A DNA stretch of 64,000 nucleotides from Acanthococcus lagerstroemiae (Eukaryota; Arthropoda; Insecta; Hemiptera; Eriococcidae). The notes under the pieces are model-generated. The model was not told the origin of the DNA and did no database searches. It saw nothing but the letters and a program-made list of their open reading frames with translations. Positions 11,961 to 24,787 of this stretch are shown piece after piece. The position numbers and the translations under genes are program-made. The stretch's first letter is position 1. Each line of letters begins with the position of its first letter. The stretch is from contig CM063109.1 in NCBI GenBank assembly GCA_031841125.1, positions 71,244,914 through 71,308,913 on the forward strand, in the 5' to 3' direction.

Positions 11961-14301
11961 CCTAAACTAAAAAAGTCAACGTACGACATACACTATGAAA
12001 ATGATGAACAAGTAATAATATCAATAATATCTATGTCGTTTGTACAGGGTCATCGTTAAGCTGCAGTCACCATATATACTCGTACTTATAGAGGTACATA
12101 TGTAATACGTATGTAGTATGTACCTACTACGATTTTACTTATTCGTTTTCGTAGTTTGCGCGTACACGTAGAAAAACAGAAAGGGTGTGAAAGAAAAACA
12201 ATGAGTATAATACGAAATGGGGGGGGGAGGAAAAGGAAAAAACAGCACCCTCGCTTGCTTTATTTCTGACAACCAATTACATAAGCGAGTGCGCCATTTC
12301 ATCGCCCCAGGACGTAGGTTAGCTCGATGACGGTGAACTCCGTCTAGTCAAAATTACTTTACACTACATTTGAGGGTCCACCGTAACGGGGGGAGGAGGT
12401 GCAGCGGCAATATGCGCGTCAAAAGTTAAATTGTCCACGTAAAATAGCGACGAGTTTTAATTTTCCATTAGGTCAACTCGATTGAAATTTTTTGCCTATA
12501 ACTTGATCACTAGCGCTTGTACAGCACCGTCGTCGAGACCACACGGTCGTTAAACGATATTACCGCGAATTAATAGCGACACAGTTCGCTAATCACCCAA
12601 TATTGAAAAACCTCGAACACTAATATTCTGGACGCCGCTAACATAATCTGAGTGCGAGCAAAAAATAAAAGAAAACGAAAAAAACAAAAAAACAACAGAT
12701 AGTGCGGGCAAATTGGACCAAAAATGGGCATTGTCGAGGAAAACGAGGTAACAACGCAAGACATGACAGAAAATTGTCGACGATGGTGTCCTAACATATT
12801 GAAAGTCTCACCCTTCCCTCTTCTGCTAATTATTACAGAGCGTACTAGGGTGGGGGGTCGAAAATTCCTAGGAGGTACGGCAGTCAGAACAGATTATTTT
12901 AAACAAAAATGGTGCTGAACAACAATCGTCACAAAAAATATTTTTCAGATTTTTTTCATATTTCCCTTGGAAAGGCAGGAGGATTTAAACAGATCTTATA
13001 CAAGCGCAACATATTATAATACTACATGCCTCGCGGAGAAAGAGAGAAAAAAAGATTCATTTTAGTTAATTTTTCAAGAATAAAACATCAGGTAGGTATG
13101 TATTACTTACTCTTGGGCTGATGGTGGGAGTGGAGGATGGTGGAAACTTTTTTCGACGTTTGATGACAAAAGAAAGCGAATGACGTCAATGTCCCATTTT
13201 CAGATTTTAATATTAATATTTTATAATTTTAAAATAAAATTTTTTCTAGTTCGTCTGTCTGATCTCACATTATTTTCCTACTTTGCAGAAAAACACATTA
13301 TAAACGAACTAGTAATGCAAAGTATCAGCTTCTTTTGTTCACTTCTGCTTCGCCACTACCGGAATAGCTGGACGATTTTGGCAAATTTGGTCTACCTTCG
13401 TTGCCTGAAGGATCAAACCTTAATCTGAATTTGTGCATCCAGCAGGCTCCGTGTGCGGTTTAATAAAAATGTCAAAATATCAGCTCGCGCGTGCGGAAGT
13501 GTCTGATATTCAGATTAGGTCGCATCCTACAGCAGTTATAAATATGTGTAGTGGGCTCACACGTATATTTTCTGTAGTAAATAATTTAATTTGAATTCTT
13601 ATACCTACTCTGTTATCTTTTAAAGTGTACGTTCTACTCACTCACTCACACTCTCTCTCTCTCTCTCCCCCTGTACTACGCACCCAAAACCACGGAAAGA
13701 ATTAATTACTGCCGTTGTCCTCGTCGTCATCGTCGACTTTTTACACGCTGCCGAACAAGCGTACAATAATTAATTTTTTCTTCGTTTTTAACGAAGAGAC
13801 GCCGGAAAGTTTCATTCTGTCGCATTTCTCTCTTCGTAATTAGTAAACAAAACATTTTAAATGAAGATGGCGGTATAATCCTTTTCCTAGTCTGTTAACT
13901 TCTGCTTCGCACTGTTCTCCGGCAACGGAGTCGTGTCGTAATTACTGTTTAATTTTTACTTCGTAGGTAGGTATTTAAATTAAATATTTGATATTTTTAC
14001 CGAACGTGAATGTTCTTTAAGAATACGAAACGTCCAGCGTGTACTTGTGAGTTCGGGAGCTTCCATCAAAACAGCTTCTGAAAGGTGCAAGGATTAATTT
14101 TGAAATTGGTATAGTTCGGCTGCACAGTTGAAGAGAAAAGAGAAAGTAAGGCTCTAGAAGAATGGGTAGAGACACGAAGGCAAACTGGATCGGTAGCAAT
14201 GGTAACTCTCGTAAGGACGTGTGTAACTTTCGTGGCTAATATATCTAGACAAATATCGCTGTTTAGGAACAATATTGAAGAGAATAAAATGTATCAAGCA
14301 T
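11961..14301. other. Intron sequence, nothing recognised
   Basis: AT-rich, with a G-run at 12221-12228 and a CT-type microsatellite at about 13648-13672. No boundaries of mobile elements were found. Confidence 0.4.
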
Positions 14302-14344
14302 AAAATTTCCTATCTAAAGCAATATTCTTCAAGATCTTCCGGAA

Positions 14345-14870
14345 TCATATTTTAACATCGTACGAATACACTCACTTCTTTAACCATCTCGGAAGTAAGT
14401 GGATCATCGGCGATGATTTTAATGCGAAGCACCCCTACTGGGGGTCGCGAATCACCACTGCCAAAGGTCGAGAACTATGGCAGTCCTCAGTTACTGCCAA
14501 TGCAAAGTGCCTCTCCAATGGCAAACCAACGTACTGGCCCAGCGACCACAACAAAATGCCAGATTGCATCGACTTTTTTATCGCGCGTGGCGTGTCAGCA
14601 AACTACATGGAAATCTGCAACATTGATGACATGTCTTCGGACCATTCACCGCTCACTCTAACGCTCAGCAGTACCATCTTGAGGAAACAAACTGCTCCGA
14701 AACTCACCAATAAGCTCACAGACTGGGACGCCTTCCGCGAAGGAGTGAGCAACAGCATAAACGTCCACGTGCGATTAAAAACACCGCGCGAACTTGAGGA
14801 AGCGGTCGACACCTTCACCAACCTACTACAGCGAGAAGCTAAGACAGCCACTCCCGTAGGTACTCTCATA
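14345..14870 (+). pseudogene. Jockey LINE ORF2, endonuclease part (truncated)
   Basis: The frame in phase with 14556 reads LGSKWIIGDDFNAKHPYWGS (compare GGDFNAKH in Jockey endonucleases). It continues through GKPTYWPSDHNKMPDCIDFF and on to the catalytic SDHSP block at about 14635-14650. This is the C-terminal half of an APE-type endonuclease that nicks target DNA. The N-terminal half is missing because of 5' truncation. The frame differs from the downstream reverse transcriptase frame, so there is a frameshift at about 14840-14890. Non-functional as it stands. Confidence 0.8.
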
Positions 14871-14881
14871 AACGATACGAG

Positions 14882-16666
14882 TACGCGAGTTATCCTAAGG
14901 AAATCCTGGAACTTGTCAAGAAACGCCGACAAGCGCGTCACCAATGGCAGCAAACCCGCAATCCTGAGCACAAGAGAGCATTCAACGACCTCTGTAAACT
15001 GGTTAAAAGTCGTATTCGTGAACAAGACAATGATTCATTCAACCAATTCATAACCACACTCGGTACCACAAAAGACACTGATTACTCGCTCTGGAAAGTA
15101 GCCCGCTCCCTACGAAAACCTCCAGGCTACATTGCTCCTCTTAAATGTCCAAATAACACCTGGGCTCGTTCCGACGAAAAGCGAGCTGAAACCTATGCCG
15201 AACACCTCGAGCAAACCTTTCAGCCAAACGACCTAACCACCAACATTATTCCTGACCTGCAACTGACTAATGAACAGGAAATCAAACTGTTTTCACCGAG
15301 AGAAATCAAAGCCACGATCAAAAAGAAACTGAATCCGAAGAAAGCGCCGGGACATGATCACATCTCTGCCCGCTTATTACAGGAGCTCCCACATAAAGGT
15401 CTGGTGATGTTAACTTACCTATTCAACGCAGTACTACGACTCAAGCACGTGCCAAAGCAGTGGAAACTGGCCAAAATAATTATGATCCCCAAACCAGGCA
15501 AACCTCCAGAAGCGCCCAGCTCTTACCGACCGATATCACTACTGACGGTGCTATCTAAGCTTTTCGAGAAACTCTACATCGTGCGCCTACAAAAAATCGT
15601 CGACGAGAAAAACCTGATCCCCGACCATCAGTTCGGATTTAGAACCAAACATTCCACAGTGGAGCAGGTGCACCGTGTTGCGACAACAATCAGACAGGCG
15701 CTCGAGGAGCGGAAATACTGTCCATCCATATTCCTGGACGTAAATCAAGCCTTCGACAAGGTCTGGATACCGGGACTCCTACATAAAGTCAGTGAGCACC
15801 TGCCAGCTCATCACGTACAAATCCTAGCATCCTATCTCAGCGACAGAAGATTCTACGTCCACTATGGTGAAGCCAACTCCTCAATTAAACCAATAGCAGC
15901 CGGTGTACCGCAGGGTAGCGTACTTGACCCCCTGTTGTATCTACTATATACGGCCGATACTCCGACACAAGAAGACGCTATCACCGCCACATTTGCAGAC
16001 GATACCGCAATACTTACAAAGCATGAGAACTACACTGTAGCAGTCACCAAACTGCAGTCAGCAGTCAATAAAATCGACAACTGGGCCACGAGGTGGAAAA
16101 TTCGACTAAACGCAGCAAAGACGGTCCGTGTTGACTTCGCTCTCAGGGCGCACGGATACGATCCAACGTACATTAAAAACAAACCCGTCGAGCAGGCGGA
16201 GTACACTCGATACCTCGGCATACACCTCGACAGTAAGCTAAATTGGAAAACACACATTGTGAAAAAGAGAGACCATCTCAAACTCCGCTTCCGTACATTA
16301 TTTTGGATGCTCGGAACCAAAAGTCACCTATCGATTAGGAATAAAAGTTTGCTCTATGTAACAATCCTGCGTCCAATGTGGACATACGGCATTCCACTAT
16401 GGGGATCGGCGGCAAGTAGCAATATGGAAATCATTCAGCGCTTTCAGAACATGGTCCTTCGTAAAATCACGGGAGCACCTTGGTACCTTACGAATCGTCA
16501 GCTACATGACGACTTGGCTATGGAAACGGTTCACCAGGTCGCAGCGCGAGCCACAGCCAGCTACATTGGGAGACTCCATGACCACTCAAACACGGAGGCG
16601 ATTGTGTATCTCGATAGCCCTTCCACACATCGCCTCAGGCGAAAGGCCATAGCCAACATCAGTTAA
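14882..16666 (+). pseudogene. Jockey LINE ORF2, reverse transcriptase part
   Basis: One open frame of about 594 codons runs without a stop from at least 14882 to TAA at 16664-16666. Reverse transcriptase blocks appear in order: NPKKAPGHDHIS (finger region), SSYRPISLL, FGFRTKHSTVEQ, FLDVNQAFDKVW, GVPQGSVLDPLLYLLYTAD and the catalytic box TFADDTAI (FADD). The C-terminal thumb region includes YLGIHLDSKLNWKTH. The usual Gly in GSVLGPLL is Asp here. Jockey members that end without an obvious zinc knuckle are known, but the last part may be shortened. The frame is separated from the endonuclease by a frameshift and there is no start of its own, so it is a dead but fairly young copy. Confidence 0.85.
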
Positions 16667-16925
16667 TTGCAAGCGCTTAAAACAAGTCACAATTAACCTT
16701 ACTTCTCACGTGCTCGCAAATATTTGTATGCATAATCTTAGCGAATATTTAATCAAGAACACTCATACCCTGTGTAAAATAATTATAACCTAGCTCTACT
16801 GTGATTGCACATTCTAGCTATTAACGTGTCAATTCCTGTATATCCGTTGTACTTATATGTAGATGCTATCGCGGCAGTTCATATATAATATAGTTTAGAA
16901 AAAACAACAACAAAATTTCCTATCT

Positions 16926-19143
16926 GCGTGTCTCATTGGGATAGCGCTCCAGGACGATAGATTCAGTTCGCCTCCGTATTTTTACCTGTTCTTTTAGCGC
17001 CCTAGAGAAGGGAGTCGGAATAGGAATTAAGGAATTTAGACACCACGGCTTATTGAAGTACGAAAACGTAGTTTCAAACAAATTACAGGATCGGATTTCC
17101 CATAGAAAATCAAGCTATTTTATTTTCGTACACTCTCAAATGGGTATTCGAAATGAAATCCTTCATATGTATTTATTCACTACTGTGTATCGTCATCATA
17201 TTGAAGAAAGCGTGGAACTTGGTAACTTTTCTTCAAATAAGATGTAAATCACCCCAGGTGCTATGCAGGTGTACCTACCTATTCATGCCTGATGAAGTTT
17301 CGTCCCACGATTCTTACCGCTTATACACACCAAACATATTAAGCTGTTCATGTTCTCACTGGAAAGCATTGGAATAGTGAAACATTTCCAACTCTACGAG
17401 TTTGCTTTGTCTTAGATACATGCGAATGTTGGGCAAAAAAATAGATAAACACCCTGAGTTTCATATCTCTCAACCAAATACTATTCCATTTCAGTAGGTT
17501 TTTTACCCTACCCGAGAGCGTAACACGCGAGCAAACAATTCTTCCACCGGCCCATGCGACAGGACGGTCCGAGTTGCAGTGAAAAACTTGTATGTAGTAC
17601 AGGACTACTCGGCCATGAGGCACGGTCTAAGCAGCCTGCAATCTGCAAGTAAAGTGGAAACGATATTGGTTGACTGTTCCATGGGCGATGGTGATGGTAT
17701 AATGTTAAACCAAATGGTAATGGTTCGAATGCTAGAAATTAGAACGAACCAAGTCCTACAGATACTGGCAATTGGCAAAATGATTTACGAATCATCGTAG
17801 TGAATAAAATGACGGCAGATAGCTATTCCACGAGGAGTAGTAAACATGAACGTTGAAAAAAAATGAACAATAAGATCGCCTGTCTTTCCATAGAACTTAC
17901 ACAGAAGGGCGAATTGACTGCGTAAACTGAAGAAGAAAAATATGGATGGGGAAATCGCAATAGTAGAGACACGATTAAAGATAGGTGCATCGAGACTTGA
18001 GAGTAAACTAAATTTTTTTATAGGAGCGCTAGTATCGTTATCAGTAATTAAGTAAACAGTCATGAGCGGCCGGTATTACCACCGGTGTCCGATATTACCC
18101 CATTTGACAGTAGTTTTTCGCAGTTCTTTTACAACACGCGCAACGACATCTCATATAATTCGCTTGTCCTTTCCTGATCTACTCTTATCCAGCCGACTTT
18201 CTGCCATCGTCGGAAACATGAAACGCTTGCACAACCAGTTCGAGTTAATCAAGAGGATGTTTTGGAAAAGTTGGGGAGTATGCATTTAATTTTAAGCATG
18301 AGTTAAAACAGCCGCCCAACTGACGAAACGTCGCACTCGAGGCAAAACGATTGTTAGACATAAAATTGCCCTATCGCGAAACTTACGACTTGTAGTAATA
18401 TTATGTCGGTTCCACCACTTTGAGATGATCCTGCGTTCTCATCTATCAAGAAAAGATCCCCCCCCCCTAAACCATAAGTCTCATTTATAAGGTTTTTCTA
18501 TACTGAAGCTCTGTGACCAAGTTTTCGTTCATGAGGCAAACAGCAGTCTGGAAGGTGGTTATAGCAACCACAGATTATAAAAAGCATCTTTCTAACACCA
18601 CGACTTCAAAGGTGGCATTGCTCATTTCATTCGGGTGTGAGAGGGATTTTTGTATCCAAATTACTTTATGTTTAAGGAATCAAAATTCCGGATCAGAAAA
18701 CATTATGTATTTCGAAAAAAATGCTAAAAATTTCCTTCGTAACCAATTTTTTGAGGAAAATTCCCCCTTCCCCTTCCTATTACCGCCATTGCACGAATCT
18801 GAACGTACAACTGTAATTTTCCAACAACACTCGATAAAGTTTTCCAATTTACGAACTTCACGCGAGAAAACAAGATTATCGTTTTGATATTAAATCGAAT
18901 AATTAATTAAGTAAACATCGTCGTTGAAGTAACGACAGAACGCATTCGCAATACATGTACAAGTAGCGATCGGAATAATAATTTTTAAATTGTACTTCCC
19001 AACGACGTAACACGACGAAATTTCTACTAAATGAAAGAGCAAAAATTAAAAATGCGACTGATCTACGAAGACGAGGCGATCCGTAATTTATTTTAAATGG
19101 AGATGGCGGCGTTTGTATCGTCGATATCTACATAGGAAATATG
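16926..19143. other. Intron sequence, nothing recognised
   Basis: AT-rich. Contains only short chance ORFs, including one of 124 codons at 18513-18887 with no recognisable domain. Confidence 0.4.
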
Positions 19144-19482
19144 TAGGGTTAGTGGTTCCAAGATGACACAGTAAAGTTATTTTTGGGTATATCCTGATCA
19201 AGTTTTTTTTTTCAAACATCTTGACATCTTGAAATTTTTATCAAAAAAAAAAAAAAAAAAATGTATATTAAAGGATTAAAATGATCCAATAACGAATCGT
19301 CTATCACTTTTCTAACCCAAGATATGGTAACGAATACTTACTTGCAGTGATCAGCTGTGTCATCTTGGAACCCCGGGGGTATAAGATGACATGAAGCCTG
19401 TGTTCCAAGATGACACGCGACTAGAAAAACGTGGCAAAAAGTTAAAATTATTTATTAATTAAAATATAATATAATAGATATA

Positions 19483-19680
19483 TTAATATATGTTATAATG
19501 GGAAAGATCAACGTCAATTATCAAGGCCCTTTCCTGCCTTTTCGTACTTTTCTTAAAATCAAATTCTTTACAAGCAGCTCTATACGAGTAATTCTTTTCA
19601 AGAACTAAATTTACGGCCTTTTTCATATCTTCTGTATCAAATTGACCTCGGGTTGTTTTTCGTTGATATCCTGTACCCAT
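19483..19680 (-). pseudogene. pogo-type transposase, N-terminal psq helix-turn-helix only
   Basis: The 65-residue frame begins MGTGYQRKTTRGQFDTEDMK and continues through YSYRAACKEFDFKKST. This matches the psq/CENP-B-like helix-turn-helix that opens pogo and Tigger transposases (pattern YKRKT.R..W...DM..A...V, then AA.EF..P.ST). It binds terminal repeats in active elements. No CENP-B DNA-binding or DDE domain follows, and only about 330 bp remain to the element's left end, so this is a deletion derivative. Confidence 0.65.
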
Positions 19681-20384
19681 TTGTATAAAAATACATGAAA
19701 ATTAATACGTTTCATCTTGGAATCCAAAAAAAAAATGTGTCATCTTGGAACCAACGTTTTCTTCATGTTTAATGTGGTATTTGTCGTGACCAAAAACAGT
19801 TATGATTATGAATCCAACGTCATTCAATGCAGAACTTTTATAGTTGTGTGACAGGTGGAGGTCTGTCTCCACGATTTCGTGAAACCAAAATTAGTTCTTC
19901 GCAAAAGCTATGTTGCGATCTCTCTATGAAGCGCTCAGAGGAAAAAATTAATCACTCATTTGTCGGCATTTGAACTCGTTTTCGTTGTGTCGCAATATGA
20001 CCATTGATACTCATAGATAATGTACGTTGCTATGTATATAAAATAGCATTTTTCTTATTTAATAATTTACTGAATTCCAAATACCGATGTATTGATACAT
20101 TTTATTGCTTGTATCCGATACCATCGCTTCTTTTATTTTATTTTTTGGATCAGTTGACTATTTGACAATTTGTCTATATATTTAGTAGCTGCTGGTGGGC
20201 GAGTTATCGCTATCGCAGGCAGTGAAAAATATTTGCACTTAGGCTGGTTCAGTCTTCGGCGGGCGAGTTATCGCTAGCGCTAGAGACTGATCTCGTCGAT
20301 AGCCTCGCAGGGGGAGCGGTGAAATATCCACCACCCCTTGTGGATAAGAGACTAAATTGGACTTTATAATTTCTGCCTATGTAA

Positions 20385-21125
20385 TAATGATCGCCTTTAT
20401 GGCTTAATACTATCGAGAGTAGTGGTAGGATGGACCATCGTGGTTTCGACCCCGGTGGTACCAGGCAGGGAGATGGGCTTATTTCTATTTAGCAAATTTA
20501 AAGATGATCTGGCTAATTAATGTGTGGAGTTATGGAGTAGTGTGAGTCCTTTGTCACATGGAGTAATCTACCTGTCATAGAAGATGACTGCTTATTTTCA
20601 GATTTCATTAGTTGACTATTCTACATCGTTCCTACTGTTTTGAGGTGATGTACCCCCTTTCAATTGTCTATGCTCTGAGCCCGACTAGCTATGTGCTATG
20701 TTTACTCACTATGATGATACCTGTTCATAGGAATATCACCTGACTCACCAAAGTTGCGGTGGAGCAGGTCGAAGTAGGGTTATTAACAGTTTTATTCCCA
20801 CCTCTCAATCATACCTTTTCTTTATTTACCTTTTCCCCCGGGAATTCTGTCCGAGAGTGTTGGCAATGAGCTTGTACTCTGCCCCCTCGGTGGCCCACGT
20901 AATCCTGCTGATAGATACCACGATTCGTGTAGACTTGATCCTGATGTCGAATTTTCCATCACGATCCAGAGCTGTTATTAATTCCGAAAAGCCACTAGTG
21001 TGTTACTCCACAATACTAGAAGTGTCTTGTTATATACCTATGATGAACTAATATCTGAATAGAAGACCGTGTGGTAGATTGTCCTTCTAGGGCATCTACA
21101 CCACGATAAACAAACATTTTTTTTT
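20385..21125 (+). repeat. Possible SINE-like insertion inside the pogo element
   Basis: A B-box-like GGTTTCGACCCC lies at 20440-20451 with a loose A-box-like TGGCTTAATACT about 40 nt upstream. Neither folds into a proper tRNA. A T-run at 21118-21130 may mark an end. Boundaries and target duplication are not visible. Confidence 0.25.
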
Positions 21126-21452
21126 TTTTAGTGAACGTGTTCAACCCTTTTCGGTCGTTGGACCGAAACAGGTTCCGGGCACACGTCTCAGTTGTATAAC
21201 ATATTCGAAATTTATTTACCAGTTAAACAAATTAGTTTCTCAATTTGAAAAAAACGGACTTGAAAAATTTTTACTTTTGGCATTCAAAAACATGTTTTTG
21301 GTAATGTCACGAGATAGTTTTCTGATAATTATCTCGTTCACACATTAAAATGAGTGTTATGTTGCCACATGTCTGCAGTACAAGTTTCATCTAAATAGTG
21401 CTAATAACAGACGAGATATTCACGATATGTCATCTTGGAACCACTAATCCTA

Positions 21453-22249
21453 CGATATATTTAGAGGAGATGGCAGTAATTCCGCACCACAGTGGTAATT
21501 TGGCACACCCCTACACCAGAGTTGGGTAATTTAAACGGAATAATACTGTAGAAGACTAGTGAAATAGTTACAAAAGTGGAGATAGGTAAAGCACAAATTC
21601 TCAGGGGTGGAAAGCTATGATACAGAACTTAGACCCTTCTTTCTGCCTGTACAATTCTACATACATTTCCTCAGAAGTCAATTTTTTTAAGCGCACGAGG
21701 CCATAATATGCGAAGGTACTTTATGGAGAAGCTCATTTGACTCTCTCTCTCTCTCCCCCTTCCTAATGTTTTATAGGTAGAAGATAAGGGGGTCATTTAT
21801 ATGGTGAGTCCGATCCAGAACTCTATTGTTTTACAACATTTTTTGTAAGCGTACAATGCTATTATTTTCGAAATGTTTCAAGAAATCCTACAAAATTATC
21901 AGATAATGAAAGTTGAACTTTTCCTTCGTCAATTTTGAACGTAATCCGGTTTGTCACTCGATTTTCTCAAAATCCTTCTGCTTCTATTTTCAACTTATTT
22001 ACCCAGAATATCCATTTTTTGCACTACTGAAAAGACATATTACTTGAACCCCGGTATAAAGAAGGAACGAGAGATGAGATCTTACACCTGAACTCATTGC
22101 ATGGCAAATATCCGACACGTCGTGCGAGATTCAACAGTCCGTGAGAGTTAAAAAGAGAACGCGGATACTGTTTTTTCACACGTCATTCGGCATTATTGTT
22201 ACTAACCTGTCCCCCAGAAAAAAAAAGAAAAAAAGTCTGACTATATTTA
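21453..22249. other. Intron sequence, nothing recognised
   Basis: AT-rich with a short CT run at 21740-21758. No feature is supported. Confidence 0.4.
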
Positions 22250-22265
22250 CAAGAAATCAGCAGAT

Positions 22266-22764
22266 GGTGGGACGTATGGCGATGCACGCATGCCAAAGTG
22301 GCTCCTATGACACCGCACACCCAGCATCGGAAACTACCCTTTCATGCATTGCATCAGTGCCGAGAGGAACGCTTCGGGGCCGGGCTCGAACCCCATTTCT
22401 CCGGGCTAGAACGGTGCGCGCGTCCTGCCAGAGCCACCACGGGGTCCCCCACGGCCGGACGCGCTGCCTCTTCTTCACTCACTCATCACGTGAGACTTGT
22501 CTGCTCCAGCCCTTGCACAACGAGCGAGCTCTACTGAACGGGATCCGCCGCCGCAGCAGCAGCAGCAGCAGCAGCAACTTCGCCTGATCCACTAGGCCTC
22601 TGTCTCGACCACTCTGCCTCCATCTTCTTCCACATGATGGCCGAAACGAAAGCCGACACCTGGTTCCAACCGCTGCGGCTCCTCAACATTTCCGGGACCA
22701 GGGTATCCGGCGCAAGACGGTCGATCACGCCGTCTCCGGGATCGATCGGTACTGCCCCGAGCCT
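22266..22764 (-). mobile_element. 5'-truncated LINE, minus strand, with target-site duplication
   Basis: It is flanked by a perfect 16-bp direct repeat CAAGAAATCAGCAGAT (22250-22265 and 22765-22780). On the minus strand the 5' part (to about 22531) encodes about 78 residues, including MLRSRSGWNQVSAFVSAIMW and KKMEAEWSRQRP, which resemble the extreme C-terminus of R1/LOA-type LINE proteins. A CAG tract (22549-22576) then gives poly-alanine. The remaining about 265 bp is 3' UTR, with GGGGTTCGAGCCCGG resembling a Pol III B-box. The 3' UTR recurs at 45356-45543. Confidence 0.65.
22549..22576. repeat. CAG trinucleotide repeat
   Basis: About nine GCA/CAG units within the LINE fragment. On the minus strand they encode a poly-alanine run. 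Confidence 0.85.
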
Positions 22765-22780
22765 CAAGAAATCAGCAGAT

Positions 22781-24787
22781 ACGTTTTACTATAGTTAGTT
22801 TCACCACTCAAGTACTATTTCAAAGCTGAACATTTTTTCGGTACCTAATGTCGCAATATACTTAGAGATAAAATTATTAGTGCCCTTTGGACGTTATCTT
22901 CAGATCTATCACGCTTTCGTTCGTCTTGTTCAAAATACAGTGATTATAATAAGCCGTGTTCGGAGTAATAAGAATATCACTAAAATCGAAGTTATAAAAA
23001 AGATAACTTAAATACGTCAATAACAATCAAGGCTAAACAACCACAAAGGGAGCCAATGAGAGTAGACCACGGTGACCAAAGCCGAGTTTGATTGACCCTC
23101 TAATAACCTCCTTGGTGTACATAATATGTAGTTCGATTATATTTGTACCTACATGGAAATAACGGTTATCTTCATTTTATACCTTCCAACATAATCTATC
23201 ATTATGTATTAAACAAGCCGTCTATATATTATTTGCAAAGAAATACGTAAATAAATAAAAGATTTAAAAGAAAAATTGTCTTTATCAGTAAAGGGTAAAG
23301 GTGGACGAAGGAAGAAAGAAACGTAAAAGAAAGAAAAAAGACAAGGGGAAAAAAAGTAACGCCGTATTAAGCGGCGGAGAGAGCATGTTTGAACTTGAGT
23401 TGTTGTTTCGTGAAGAGTACCTCTGTATTTTATCTAGGACACAGCTTAGAGATGGCAAGTCACTCTTTACGTTGCTTTAGTTTAGTTGTAAGCTCTTAAA
23501 AATTATAATAAAGAAGGAGTAAAAAAGTACTGATTCTTTTGTTATAAACGGTTGCATGTTTCGTATTGTTCTCTTTGTATTATCGAGCGAAAAGAAGACT
23601 TTCTCCCGAACCATTTTTAACCTCACTTCCATCATTATCATTATTATTTCTTTATTTATACCCTTTCGAAGAGTTATTATTTTTGATGAAAAAATTATTT
23701 TGGTAGCGCGAGAGAGGGCAGCAACTGCGACGCGAGCTCATTTTTAATTGTAATAATTTCAAAAAATCTGCCGGAAATTTGCTGTGGTCTCATGCGATAA
23801 CATCAAAGACACCATAGGCACCGAAACCGTGAGGGTACGATACAGTCTGCCCCTCTAATGAAAATTTTTTGTTTGTTTTTTGGGATAAAATAAATCCCTC
23901 TTGTAGAAGGCTGTAAGGGGAAAATTCCAAAAACCCATTAAACTTTTTTTACCCGCAAGTTAACTTCAACACTACCTTGAAAATTTACTCCTCCAACAAT
24001 TATTTTTATTGTAAAGCACGTACGAGACGTACAGATCAGTGGACTCGGATTCGGATATTTACTGCTCATCCCCTGAACGGTCACACATAATGCGTGAAAT
24101 TGGTAGTTTCTGCTACGAACTGCAAATTATTGAGTTACGAAAGAAAATTGCGAGGGAATGATACATATCATACTTAGAAAACTTTTCAAACATATCTATC
24201 CGGGGGGGGGGAGAGGGGCAACTTTTGATGGTGAAACCATTTGCATAGTCGCAACATTCAGGAACCTCGTCCGCTTACTGTAGGAATCTGGGAAATTGAA
24301 GCCGTAGGATCACATCTGAAAAATTACCTCCTCAATTAACGAACAAGACGACCGCAATCTGTTCGCATTTCACCCTCGTTGGCACTTTTATTTCCATATT
24401 AAAGAGAGACGATCGTGCCACTTGGAATAAGAAATCAGATGTACGTATACAAATTGAATCCGATATTTCACTCTACCTCGCAAAAGGAAAAATAAATAAA
24501 AATTCGAAAAATATTCGGTCGAGCGTTAAATGCGATATTACATTTGCATCGTTGCGGAAAAGCAGTTTTTTCCTTCATCTCGAGTAACACTTCGAAAAAA
24601 GCGAGTAGTAGTTACCGCTGCAAGTGAATGTAAGTAATATTCATTCTGTGGTCGATCAATTTTCAGAAATAAAAATGTTTTTCTCAACGCATACTCGGAA
24701 AGCGTATTATGTATCGCAGTTTTAGTATTTGGAAAACTGGTCCTTACCAGCGGCAGTGCATTCAACTAGACAACGTAGAAGATATTC
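22781..24787. other. Intron sequence, nothing recognised
   Basis: AT-rich with a G-run at 24203-24211. No element boundaries or conserved coding signals were seen. Confidence 0.4.

Larger units (their letters stand above)
14316..16911 (+). mobile_element. 5'-truncated Jockey-type non-LTR retrotransposon
   Basis: It is flanked by a perfect 14-bp target-site duplication AAAATTTCCTATCT (14302-14315 and 16912-16925). It contains the C-terminal part of an AP endonuclease domain, then a reverse transcriptase, then about 245 bp of 3' sequence ending in an A-rich AAAAAACAACAAC tail. The 5' half of the endonuclease and any ORF1 are missing. This is typical of aborted target-primed reverse transcription. 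Confidence 0.9.
19146..21450. mobile_element. pogo-like (Tc1/mariner superfamily) DNA transposon, internally rearranged
   Basis: Terminal inverted repeats of about 24 bp share GGTTCCAAGATGACA at both ends. Immediate flanks are TA at 19144-19145 and TA at 21451-21452, as expected for a TA target-site duplication. Copies of the same motif recur subterminally near 19372-19420 and 19713-19755, like transposase-binding repeats. It encodes the start of a pogo-type transposase (19483-19680, minus strand). The rest of the transposase is missing, and an unrelated, SINE-like stretch occupies 20390-21120. Confidence 0.75.

Noticed and set aside
18513..18887. 124-codon plus-strand ORF
   Set aside because: No recognisable domain, no splice or promoter context, and composition like the surrounding intron.
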